Below, piece by piece: positions 23,246-35,200 of a stretch of DNA of 64,000 nucleotides; position 1 is the first letter of the stretch, and each line of letters opens with the position of its first letter. The position numbers were made by a program, and so were the translations under genes. The DNA lies in the NCBI GenBank assembly GCA_028671895.1, contig CM053813.1:7812001-7876000 (forward strand). Reading direction: 5' to 3'. Origin of the DNA: Oenanthe sinensis (Eukaryota; Streptophyta; Magnoliopsida; Apiales; Apiaceae). Under the pieces are notes generated by a model that worked only from the letters and a program-made list of their open reading frames with translations, did not search any database and was not told the origin of the DNA.

Positions 23246-25048
23246 ATGGTATCAGAGCTACGTGTATAATGGGATGATTTGGTTATGTGTTTAACAGTTT
23301 TTCGATGTATGTAAACATATATATGATATGACATGACTATATATTGATATATATGTTTTATATGATTTTGAATATATGATATTCATGTGTTGTATAATAA
23401 TGGGATGATTGTGTGTATTGCTGTATGTATATGATACATGTTTGTTCTTATTATGGAAATCGTATTCGATACGAATTCTGAAACGGCTTCGGTAGATTTT
23501 CTGAAATCTGTGTCCAGTGTCCGATTTTCACAAACGATATGTATTTTCTGACTGGAATCGTATCACTAAGCAATATTGACATTTTCAGCTTCTCGTCTGT
23601 AAGCCGTTTGACGACGTTACAGGCCCCGAAACGGCGATTTATTATTTTCTGAAATTTATTTGATTTTCTGAAATTTTGAAATTTATTGTATATGATTATA
23701 TGATATGTTTATATAATCTGAGATATATTACATGTGTTATGTGATAACATGGTGGATGGTTATGGCCTAAAGACCCATAGGATAGTGGTTTTGTTTTATG
23801 GTTTTGGTTTCTAAATACGACTTGCATGTCGTTTATTCATTGTAATTGTTAATCTCGAATGTAACTCGAGTTCTTCTTGTAATTTCATTAGAATAGATTT
23901 ATTTATTATTCAATGTAATTGTGCAATGGAGACTTGGAAGCAAGGAAGCTAGGAGGCAATCCAGATGATGGAGCAATGAAGAAGATAAAGATATGTAATA
24001 GTGTAGTATTTGAAACCACCATAGATTGACCTTGATAATTCCATTAGCTTGGAAATATCACATAGGATGGGGCCATAACCAAACACGTTTAATTTATGCA
24101 CAATACATATATGTATATGAATGCATGTGTAGATATGTATGTGTTAGAATGATATATGTATTAGATACGACACCCATGCTATGTCTGCTTAAGAAAGATA
24201 AAATCTGTAACGATTCAAGATTTTAAAATTAACAAACGATCAAGAGATTCTTGTGTTTATGAAATATGGGTTTTTAAAACACGGAATTAAATATTGATTT
24301 TTGATATCTATAACTGGGATTTTCTGATAAAAACGGATATGCGTATTCGTAAGGCTGATGGGTTTTGAGTGTGACCACTGGTATCCTCCATCTACCTGGG
24401 AAATGAACAATTTAAGATATCAATTTAAAATATTTGGTTCAAGGAAAAATTGAAGATCTCTTTATGATGTGATCATGATCATTATAAACAAAATATTAAG
24501 TTTTACTCAGATGCTTTCCAATGAATGAACACTCATCGAATCCTAGATCGATTAGGGGAAGGACTGTCAGTGGCAGGGGACTCCTATCTATCGTGGTGAG
24601 ATGCGACGAATATAAACGGTTATATTCGGCGTTGTATCATATGGTCTAACTTAACTGAGTCGTCATGATAAGGTGAAAATAAACGGTTATATTCAACCAT
24701 TATGAACTTGGAAGCATAGAGTTTGGTTAAAAGTCTATTAGATAGATAAGATCAATCGTTGTTCACCAAACTATCCAAGAATTATATATGATATAATTGA
24801 CAACTGTTGTCTACCTAAATAATTATTTTTTAAGGACTTCCAGTGGTTGACTAGGACATGACGAAATATGGATCTTGGCTCACTAGAAAGAATTATGGGA
24901 TATACTTTCCAAATTAACAGTAAGGGCTATTAATTTGATAAAAATAGTGGGAGATATATTATGAATATATCATAATCATTTGAACATAATAAATAACTCA
25001 GACAATCTAATGTTTATTTTATGCATTTTAAACATTGTAGATATTTAA
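23246..25048 (+). other. Element C untranslated leader
   Basis: 1.8 kb without a supported gene. It has one unit of the block that is duplicated in A/B, and the CTCGA...TCGAG hairpin at 23854-23870. From 24210 to 24960 it is nearly the same as D and A, including two copies of ATAAACGGTTATATTC about 67 bp apart (near 24611 and 24680). Confidence 0.77.
23247..23258 (+). other. Element C primer binding site
   Basis: TGGTATCAGAGC, a perfect match to the common iMet-type site, one base after the LTR. Confidence 0.93.
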
Positions 25049-28000
25049 ATGGCAAACAATATAAATACTTTCTCCGTACGAGCAACCCTTGAGAAGGACA
25101 AGCTGACAGGAATTAACTTCCTGGATTGGTATAGGAATTTGAGGATTGTCCTCAGGCAAGAGCGTAAGCTCCATGTCATTGAAATTCCTTCACCTGCTCC
25201 TCCTGTTGAGAATGCAACTCGCGTTCAGCAAAATGCTTATCAGAAGCATATTGATGATGTGAATGATATTGCATGTCTCATGCTGGCAACCATGAGTGTT
25301 TAGCTTCAAAAACAACATGAGCATATGGATGCTTATGAAATGATTGAACACCTTCAAAGAATGTTTGAGGGACAAGCTCGTCAAGAAAGGTTCGACACGA
25401 GCAAAGCACTGTATGCTTGCAAACAGGGAGAGCGTGAACCTGTTGAACCACATGTTCTGAAGATGATAGGTTATATTGAGTATCTTGATACTTTGGGTTT
25501 CCCGATTGGTTTGGAAGCTCAGATTGACTTAATCTTGCAATCTTTGAACCGTAACTATACTCATTTTGTTATGAACTACAATATGAATGAGATAGACAAA
25601 ACACTCACTGAATTGTTGGCCATGTTACGAACTACTGAAACCAACATGAAAAGGTTGAACCTGCTGCCATGTTGATGGTAGATAACAAAGGTAAGGCTAA
25701 TAGGAAAGGCAAATGGAAGGGAAAGAAGAAGATTGGATCTGCTTCTGGTCCCAAGCCAAAGGCTAATCCCAAACAGGCTTTAAAGCCTAAGGGTGTTGTT
25801 GCAAAGGGTGATTGTCACTACTATGGTAAACCAGGTCATTGGAAGAGAAACTGTCATGCTTATTTGGAGGATCTGAAGAAGAAGAAGGCTGTTCAAGCTT
25901 CTGATTCAGGTATTTATGTTATAGAGGTCAATTTGTCAACTTCTACATCATGGGTATTGAATACTGGATGTGGTTCTCATATTTGTATAAATGTACATGA
26001 ACTACAAAGGAGTAGGACTTTGACTAAAGGAGAGGTCGACCTACGAGTTGGAAATGGAGCAAAGGTTGCTGCTTTAGCTGTAGGGACTTATTATTTATCA
26101 TTGCCCACTGGGCTTATTTTAGAACTTGAGAACTGTTTTTACGTGCCTGCAATTTGCAGAAACATTATTTTGGTTTCTTGTTTAGACAAGAAAGGTTTTG
26201 CATTTTGATTCAAAACAATAGTTGTTCCTTTTCTTTGAATAATGTTACCTATGAGGTTGCACGTTTATTTAACAGTTTATATGTTTTTGATTTAGACACT
26301 CATATCTATAATGTGAATAACAAACGTCTTAAAATAAATGACTCAAATTAAACATACCTCTGGCACTGTCGTTTAGGCCATATAAATGAGAAGCGCATTT
26401 CCAAGTTACATAAGGATGGATACTTGGATAAGTTTGACTTTGAATCATACGAAGCATGCGAACCTTGTCTCATTGGAAAAATGACTAAATCTCCTTTTAC
26501 TCGACAAGGTGAAAGGGCCACTGAACGATTAGAACTTATACATAGTGATGTATGTGGTCCTATGCGTACTATGACAAGAGGTGGCTTTTACTACTTTATC
26601 ACGTTTACTGATAATTTCAGTAGATATGTGTATCTTATGAAGAACAAATCCGATTCTTTTGAAAAGTTCAAAGAAAAAAAGCTGAAGTAGAAAAGCAAAC
26701 TGGCGGAAGTATTAAGACTCTACGATCTGATCGTGGAGGTGAATACTTAAGCCATGAATTTAAGAGTTTATTAAAAGAGTGTGGTATTGTATCACAACTC
26801 ACTCCTCCCGGAACACCATAATGGAATGGAGTTTCTGAAAGGAGGAATCGTACTTTGTTGGACATGGTATGATCGATGATGAGTCATACAGATCTTCCAA
26901 TTAGTTTATGGGGTTACGCCCTGGAGACGGCTGCTTATACACTTAACCGAGTTCCTACTAAAACGGTTCAGAAGACTCCATATGAGATATGGACTAAGAA
27001 ACATCATAGCATGTCATTTATGAAAATATGGGGATGTGAAGCGTTTGTGAAACGTTTAACTTCTGACAAGCTTGGACCTAAATCAGACAAATATAATTTT
27101 GTGGGATATCCAATTGAAACAAAGGGTTATTCATTCTATAATCCTTCCGAGAACAAAGTGTTTGTTGCTCGAACTACAGTTTTTCTTGAAAGAGAAATGC
27201 TTTCGAAGAAAAAAACAATTGGAGGATAATAGATCTCGATGAAGTTCGAGGCCCACAAGATAACATTGAACCAATGGAGGAACTTAAGCAGGATGTACAA
27301 GACCACAACACTGCTCAAGAAACACAGGTTATTCGTAGGTCTAGTAGGATTCGTCATGAGCCTGAGAGATATTATGGATTTCTCTTAACTCAAGATGGTG
27401 ATGTGATGCTTATCGACGAAGATGAGCCTCTCACCTACTAAGATGCTATGAACACTCCAGAATCCAAGAGATGGTTGGATGCCATGAAATCTGAGATGGA
27501 ATCCATGTATACTAATCAAGTATGGACTTTGGTTAATCCACCTAAAGGGGTAAAACCTATAGGGTGCAAGTGGGTTTTCAAGAAGAAGACCGACATGGAT
27601 GGTAATGTACAGACATATAAGGCACGATTGGTGGTAAAAGGTTTCAAGCAAATTCATGGTATTGACTATGATGAGACTTTTTCACCAGTGGCTATGGTCA
27701 AGTCCATCAGGATTTTGCTTGCTATAGCTGCTTACTATGATTATAAAATCTGGCAGATGGATGTCAAAACCGCTTTCTTAAATAGGAGCCTTGAAGAAGA
27801 TATGGATGTGTATATGACACAGCCTGAAGGTTTTGTTGATCCAAAGAATGCTGTAAAGGTATGTAAGCTGCGTCGATCCATTTATGGATTGAAACAAGCC
27901 TCAAGGAGATGGAACATTCGTTTTGATGAAACTGTCAAAGAGTTTGGGTTTATTCAAAATGAAGATGAACCGTGTGTTTACAAGAAGGTAAGTGGGAGCA

Positions 28001-28665
28001 ATGTGGCATTCCTATAATTATATGTTGATGATATATTAATAATAGGGAATGACATTCCTTCTTTACAGGCTTTTAAGACTTGGTTGAGTAAGAATTTCTC
28101 AATGAAAGACTTAGGCGAAGCGACCTATATTTTAGGTATCAAGATCTATAGAGATAGATCAAGAAGAATGATCGGCCTAAGTCAGAGTAGATACTAGTCT
28201 AATCCAGGTGAAGGTCACTGGACAGCAGTCAAGAATATTCTTAAGTACTTGAAGAGGACTAAAGATTAATTCTTGGTATATGGAGGAGAAGATAAGCTGG
28301 TAGTAAAAGGTTACACCGACGCTAGTTTCTAGACAAACAAGGATGATTCGATTTCTCAGTCTGGATTTGTGTTTTGTCTAAATGGAGATGTTGTATGCTG
28401 GAATGGTTCACAGCTGAGACAGTTGTTGATTCTACAATAGAGCCTGAGTATATTGATGCTTGTGAAGCAGCCAAGGAGGCTGTTTGGGGATGTACTTAGG
28501 AGATATCACCTAATTAATAAGATTAATAATCGAGGGGATATACATATATGTAAAGTGCATACAAATGATAACATTACAGATCCACTGACTAAGGCTTTGT
28601 CGCAGCAGAAGCACGAAGGTCATACTAGTTCTATGGGTATTAGATACATGAGAGATTGGCTCTAG
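25049..28665 (+). pseudogene. Element C gag-pol pseudogene
   Basis: Starts at ATG 25049 and is close to D throughout. The open pieces are gag (25049-25303 and 25325-25675), a nucleocapsid CCHC region in which the first half of the knuckle is altered (Tyr in place of the second Cys) plus protease (25669-26208), integrase with HHCC and first catalytic Asp (26424-26690), integrase C-terminal region (26876-27229) and RT (27448-28017). Breaks include TAG at about 25301, frame changes, a stop in place of the Gln of PQWNG (about 26819), a ~220 bp deletion after the RT YVDD region (about 28188) and the RNase H deletion shared with A and B (about 28489). Unlike A and B, the integrase core segment is present. 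Confidence 0.9.
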
Positions 28666-28668
28666 TAC

Positions 28669-28679
28669 AAGTGGGAGAT
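28669..28679 (+). other. Element C polypurine tract
   Basis: AAGTGGGAGAT directly before the TG of C's 3' LTR. Confidence 0.9.
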
Positions 28680-29208
28680 TGTTAGTATTGGTGTCCTAGA
28701 GACAATACTTTTAATGTTTTATTGAAAATAATTAAGGATTATGTTTTATGTGATTATTTAATTATTATTTATTATGTCTTTATTTACTGCGTTATAAATT
28801 GAAAGGATAATAAATGTCCTTGGAATATTAATACGTAATATATATCTTTAAGTATGTGACTTAAAAATGAGATTATATGAATAGTATTTTATTCCTAAAA
28901 TTCCCTAGTCAAGTATTATTATTTAAGGACAATAATAATGCAATAAGACTAGTATGTTTGTTGACGGATGACCACATCTCATTGGTCATAGGTATGGTGA
29001 TACTAAAGTCAAGAACATAAGTGTATGTATCAATACATGACACTGGAAAGACCCGCCGTGAGATTCTACATGTTAATAAGTGTCATAAGAAATCTCACTG
29101 TGATAATGATGTAATAATCATCTGACTTGAAATCATTATATTTCTATAAGAGAATTAATATACTTTGATTACACTCAAAGTTACCTTTAACCGGGTAATG
29201 ATAAAGGT
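28680..29208 (+). repeat. Element C 3' LTR, left part (529 bp)
   Basis: Matches 21652-22180 with about 6 differences by eye. At GATAAAGGT it jumps to D-type LTR sequence. The ~670 bp of C LTR corresponding to 22181-22851 are missing. Confidence 0.92.
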
Positions 29209-30328
29209 CCTCTGACTTGAGATCATTATATTTCTATACGAGGATTAATATACTCTGACTACATTAAAAGTTACCTTTGACCGGGTGATGATAAAAGTGG
29301 ACATCGGGTATATCATGAGTCGTATGAGAAATATGAATGATAGATAAAGGATTTAACCCTCCTATAATTAGGAGAGATATTATTGGCCTCTTGATTGAGT
29401 GAGACTATAAAATGCATGGCCGTGCTCAAATAATGATTTGTTTTTCATAGTCTACTCATGGATCAAGTAAACCCGGATTAAATGTTGAAGAGGATGACTA
29501 AACACATGCCTCGAGTTTAATCTATAATATATTTGGTTAAAGGGATTATATTACACGGAAACATTAATCATGAAAGGTTTTATCAAATCATGATTTAATT
29601 ATTGTTTAATTGGGTAGCAATGATGTATTACTAGATACCGCTCATTGTTTATAATTTTATTGGAGAATAAAATTATTGCTAATTAAATAATAGCCTATAG
29701 GGTCACACACATAGAGCATCTAGAGGAATAGTTAATTTAAATTATAGATTTAAATTAATTGATGATTATTTGAATTTTATTATATTAATTAAGTGAGACT
29801 TAATTAATTAAAATAAATTCGAATTTGAAGATTTGTATTTCTGCCAATAATAATTAAGTGTGACTTAGTTATTAATTAAATAATAGAAGCATGTTTTATT
29901 ATTTAATCATATGCCTACATGGGTTAGGTTTTTGCTAAAAAGGCCCATTAACCAATCATTATAAATAGATAATGATAGGTTAAATGGCTTGTACGTTTTT
30001 AGAAAAACCCTAGAAGGAGAGGCAGCAACGAGTAGAGGCAGAAATAATTCGAAACATATCAAAGGAGGCTAGTACTTCCGTTCCGTATTCAAGATCGTGA
30101 GACGTTCTTGAAGGTGCTCGTGTGGATACCATAGAGGTGTTTTCGAGAAGAAGACACAAGTCGTGATAGCAAGGATCTCCGTTGAGTTCGTGACATTCAA
30201 GATCTTAATAGGTATGATTCTATTTCACCATAATCCGTCTAATCTTATACATGATCCTGCGTTTGGGTTCCGAAAATTTTCGTTATATTTACGTTTATCC
30301 GCTGCGTTTTATGCCTCGGAACCCAACA
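29209..30328 (+). repeat. Element D 5' LTR, lacking first 428 bp
   Basis: Matches 36633-37752. Joined at its left to C LTR sequence, so that 28680-30328 forms one hybrid LTR. TATA box and transcription start region are kept. Ends ACCCAACA. Confidence 0.92.
29960..30011 (+). promoter_or_regulatory. Element D LTR core promoter (TATA, telo-box)
   Basis: TATAAATA at 29960-29967 and AAACCCTA at about 30004-30011. In this copy the upstream U3 comes partly from C. The same elements occur in the 3' LTR near 37384 and 37428. Confidence 0.58.
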
Positions 30329-32230
30329 ATGGTATCAGAGCTATGTGTATAAGGGACTGATTTGGTTACGTGTTTTATGTATATGATACATATGTGTTGT
30401 TTGAAACTGCCATGCCTGAGCCTTGCTACTGCCTGTTATGAAACTGCCATGATTATGCCATGCTACTGCCCACTGCTATCCCACTGCTATGCTACTGGTA
30501 TGCCTCTGCAATGTTATAATCTGTTATGGCATGATGTGTGTGATGCACTGTATGTATATGATACGAGATACAGTCATACGAAGGTCATCGGAAACGTTCT
30601 GAAGCGTTTAAAACAAAACTGCATAAAGATGTAGGTTTGCTGTGAATAGTGATTCTGCAGTGAATAGTGTTTTTCGACGGAGTCAGAATGGCTCGAATTT
30701 ACTCTTTCTGGAAAGGGAAAATCGCCACGAGCAATACTCACCGCTTTGCGGTGACCTATGGTGTTTTTTGGCCATTTGACATCGTTAAAGGCCTCAAAAA
30801 TGCGATTTTCTGTTTATAAATCATGATTTTAAATTTTGTGAAATTTTCTGATCATGGTATATGTGATGTATGATGATATGCTTAAGTATTCTGAGTTGTC
30901 AGTAATTGTTATGTGAGCATGGTGCTGGTTATGGCCTTCAGACCCCTAGATTAATGGTTTTGGTTTTGGTTTTATAAATACGACTTGCATGTCGTTTTTT
31001 TCCGCTCTTGTAATCGTTTAACCTCGAATGTAACTCGAGTCTTCTTATGTAAGTACATTAGATTAGGTTTTCTTGTAATGTACTTGAAGACTGAAGAATG
31101 ATGCAGGAAGAGGAGAAGGCACCAGTGGATACAAGAAGCATGAAGACATGTAATTGTATTTATGTTTTTCCACCACCATAGACTGACTTTGATCCTTTCA
31201 TTAGCTCGAAAGGATCACATAGGAAAGGGGCCATAACCAAGCACGTTTACATACTGCACTTTACATATTGATGTATGAATGATGCATGCTTTAATTAGAT
31301 TAATCATGTATGTATGTATTAGATACGTCATCCATGCCATGCTTGTCATGCTAAACAAGATAAAATCTGTAACAATTTAAGATTTTAAAATCAACAAACG
31401 ATCATGAGATTCTTGTGTTTATGAAATATGGATTTTTAAAACATGGAATTAAATATGAATTTTTGATATCTATAATTGGGATTTTCTGACAAAAACGGAT
31501 ATGCGTATTCGTAAGGCTGATGGGTTTTAAGTGTGACCACTGGTATCCTCCATCTACCTGGGAAATGAACAATTTAAGATGACAATTTGAAGTATTTGGT
31601 TCAAGGAAAAAATTGAGGATCTCTTCATGATGTGATCATGATCGTCGTAAATTTTCTAAACCCCTTAACAAAATATTAAGTTTTAATCGGATGCTTTCCA
31701 ATGAATGAACACTCATCGAATCCTAGATCGGTTAGGGGAAAGACTGTCAGTGGCAGGGGACTCCTATCTATCGTGGTGAGATGCGACGAATATAAACGGT
31801 TATATTCGGCCGTTGTATCATTGGGTCTAACTTAACTAAGTCGTCATGATAAGGTGAAAATAAACGGTTATATTCAACTATTATGAACTTAGAAGCATGG
31901 AGTTTGGATAAAAGTCTATTAGATAGATAAGATCAATCGTTGTTCACCAAACTATCCAAGAATTATATATGATATAATTGACAACTGTTGTCTACCTAAA
32001 TAATCATTTTTAAGGACTTCCAGTGGTTGACTTTAGACATGACGAAATATGGATCTTGGCTCACTAGAAAGGATTATGGGATATACTTTCCAAATTAATA
32101 GTAAGGGCTATTAATTTGATAAAAATAGTGGGAGATATATTATGAATATATCATAATCATTTGAACATAATAAATAACTCAGACAATCTAATGTTTATTT
32201 TGTGCTTTTAATCATTGTAGATACCAAGAA
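30329..32230 (+). other. Element D untranslated leader (1.9 kb)
   Basis: No gene is supported. A 90-codon frame at 30362-30634 is a low-complexity run of CTGCCATGC/CTACTGCC repeats. The hairpin CTCGA...TCGAG lies at 31023-31039 and is conserved in all five related copies. Two direct copies of ATAAACGGTTATATTC lie at about 31792 and 31859. The leader is unusually long for a copia element and is kept in A-D, which suggests an RNA-level role. Confidence 0.75.
30330..30341 (+). other. Element D primer binding site
   Basis: TGGTATCAGAGC, a perfect iMet-type site, one base after the LTR end. Confidence 0.94.
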
Positions 32231-35200
32231 ATGACAAACAACACAAACACACTATCCGTACGATCAGTCCTTGAGAAGGATAAGCTGACAGGAGGAAACA
32301 ACTTTCTAGACTGGCAGAGGAATTTGAGGATTGTCCTCAGACAGGAGCGCAAGCTTCATGTCATTGATATTCCTCCGGCAGGTCCCCTTCCTGAGGGCGC
32401 CACTGTTGAGGAACAAGCGGCCCACACAAAGGATGAGAATGATGCAACTGATGTTGCATGTCTTATGTTGGCAACCATGAGTGCTGAGCTTCAGAGACAG
32501 CATGTGCATATGGATGCATATACTATCAATGAGCACTTGCAAAGCATGTTTGCAAGCCAAACTCGTCAAGAAAGGTTCAACACGAGTAAGTCACTCTTTA
32601 ATTACAAACAAGGGGCAAGTGAACCAGTTGGCCCACATGTTCTGAAGATGATTGGTTACATTGAGTACCTTGAAACTTTGGGTTTCCCGTTAATTCAGGA
32701 AATTGGTATTGACCTAATCATGAATTCTTTGAACAACAAATTCACTCAATTTGTTATAAACTACAATATGAATGAGTTTGACAAAACACCTACTGAATTG
32801 TTGGCTATGTTGAGAACATATGAGACCAACATGAAGACGGCTGAACCTGCTCCCATACTGATGGTGGGCAATAAAGGTAAGGCAAAAGGGAAAGGCAAGT
32901 GGAAGGGTAAGAAGAAGACAGGATCTGATTCTACACCCAAGCCAAAGTCAGGTCCTAAACAGGCTTTAAAGCCTAAAGGTGGGGTCGCTAAAGGTGAATG
33001 TCACTACTGTAAGAAAACTGGTCACTGGAAGAGAAACTGTTCAGTTTACTTGGAGGATCTGAAGAAGAAGAGGGCTGAGCAAGCTTCTGATTCAGGTATA
33101 TATGTTATAGAAGTCAATCTGTCTATTTCTACATCTTGGGTATTGGATACTGGATGTGCTGCTCACATTTGTATAAATGTGCAGGAAATGCAGAGAAGTA
33201 GGACACTGGCTAAAGGAGAAATGGACCTACGAGTTGGCAATGGAGCAAGAGTTGCTGCTTTAGCTGTAGGAACTTATTATTTATCTTTGCCCTCTGGGCT
33301 TGTTTTAGAACTGGAAAATTGTTATTACGTGCCTGCGATTCGCAGAAACATTATTTCTGTTTCTTGTTTGGACAAGAAAGGTTTTTCGTTTACTATAAGG
33401 AACAACAGTTGCTCTTTTGTTTTGAATGATTTAACCTATGGTGTTGCGCGTTTGTTTAATGGTTTATATGTTCTTGACTTAGATACTCCTGTCTGTAATA
33501 TAGAAAACAAACGACTTAAAGTTAATGACTCAAATCAAACATACCTCTGGCATTGTCGTCTAGGCCATATAAATGAGAAACGCATATCCAAATTACATAA
33601 GGATGGATACTTGGATAAGTTTGATTTTGAATCATACCAAGAATGCGAATCTTGTTTGCTTGGTAAAATGACTAAAGCCCCTTTCACTGGTAAGGGTAAA
33701 AGGGCCACTGAACGACTTGAGCTAATACATAGTGATGTATGTGGCCCAATGCGTGTAATGGCGAGAGGAGGCTACTACTACTTCATAACATTTACTGATG
33801 ATTTCAGTAGATATGGATATGTATATCTTATAAAGAATAAATCTGATTCTTTTGAAAAGTTCAAAGAATACAAGGCTGAAGTAGAGAAGCAAATTGGCGG
33901 AGGCGCAAGTATTAAAGTCTTACGATCTGATCGTGGAGGAGAATACTTGAGCACAAAATTTAAAGATTATTTAAAGGAGTGTGGTATTGTATCACAACTC
34001 ACTCCACCAGGTACACCTCAATGGAATGGAGTTTCAGAGAGGAGAAATCGCACCTTGTTGGACATGGTGCGATCGATGATGAGTCATGCAGATCTTCCAA
34101 TTAGTTTCTGCGGTTACGCTCTAGAAACAGCGGCTTTCACACTTAACCGTGTTCCTACTAAGAAGGTTCAAAAGACTCCATATGAGATATGGGAGGAGAA
34201 ACGGTCAGGCATGAGCTTTATGAAAGTTTGGGGATGCAAGGCGTTTGTGAAACGTCAAGTATCTGACAAGCTTGGACCTAAATCTGAAGAGTGCAATTTT
34301 GTGGGATACCCTAAAGAAACAAAGGTGTATTATTTTTATAGTCCTTCCGAGCAGAAAGTGTTTATTGCTCGAGATGCTGTTTTCATGGAAAGAGATTTTG
34401 TTTCCAAAAGAAACAGTGGGAGAACTATAGATCTCGATGAAGATCGAGAACCACAAAATAGCATTGAACCTGAAGTGGAACAAGAGCAGGATAATGATAA
34501 TGCTCAACAAACACAGGTTGTTCGTAGAACTGGTAGAATTCGCCATGAGCCAGAGAGATATGGATTTCTCTTGACTCAATGTGGTGATTTGATGCTCATA
34601 GATGAAGATGAGCCTCTCACATACCAAGATGCTATGATCAGTCCAGACTCTAAGAGATGGCTAGAAGCCACGAAATCCGAGATGGATTCCATGTATGAAA
34701 ACCAAGTATGGACTTTGGTTGATCCACCTGAAGGGGTGAAACCCATAGGGTGCAAGTGGGTTTTCAAGAAGAAAACTGACATGGATGGAAATGTTCAGAC
34801 CTATAAAGCAAGGCTGGTTGCAAAAGGTTTCAGACAAATTCATGGTATAGACTATGATGAAACTTTCTCACCAGTGGCTATGGTCAAGTCCATAAGGATT
34901 TTGCTTGCTATTGCAGCATTCCATGATTATGAAATCTGGCAAATGGATGTCAAAACAGCTTTCCTTAATGGAACCCTAGATGAGGATGTGTACATGACAC
35001 AACCTGAAGGTTTTGTCGATCCAAGGAATGTTAGCAAGGTATGTAAATTACGTCGATCCATTTATGGATTGAAGCAAGTCTCTAGGAGATGGAATATCCG
35101 TTTTGATGAAACAGTCAAGGAGTATGGCTTTGTTCAAAACGAAGATGAACCTTGTGTTTACAAGAAGGTTAGTGGGAGCCATGTGGCATTCATAGTACTA

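Noticed and set aside
30362..30634. 90-codon plus-strand frame in D's leader with many Cys/Tyr/Leu codons
   Set aside because: Made of low-complexity CTGCCATGC-like repeats, not conserved in A-C, and upstream of the real gag start.
34205..34843. Antisense frames inside D's polyprotein
   Set aside because: Shadows of the intact sense frame.
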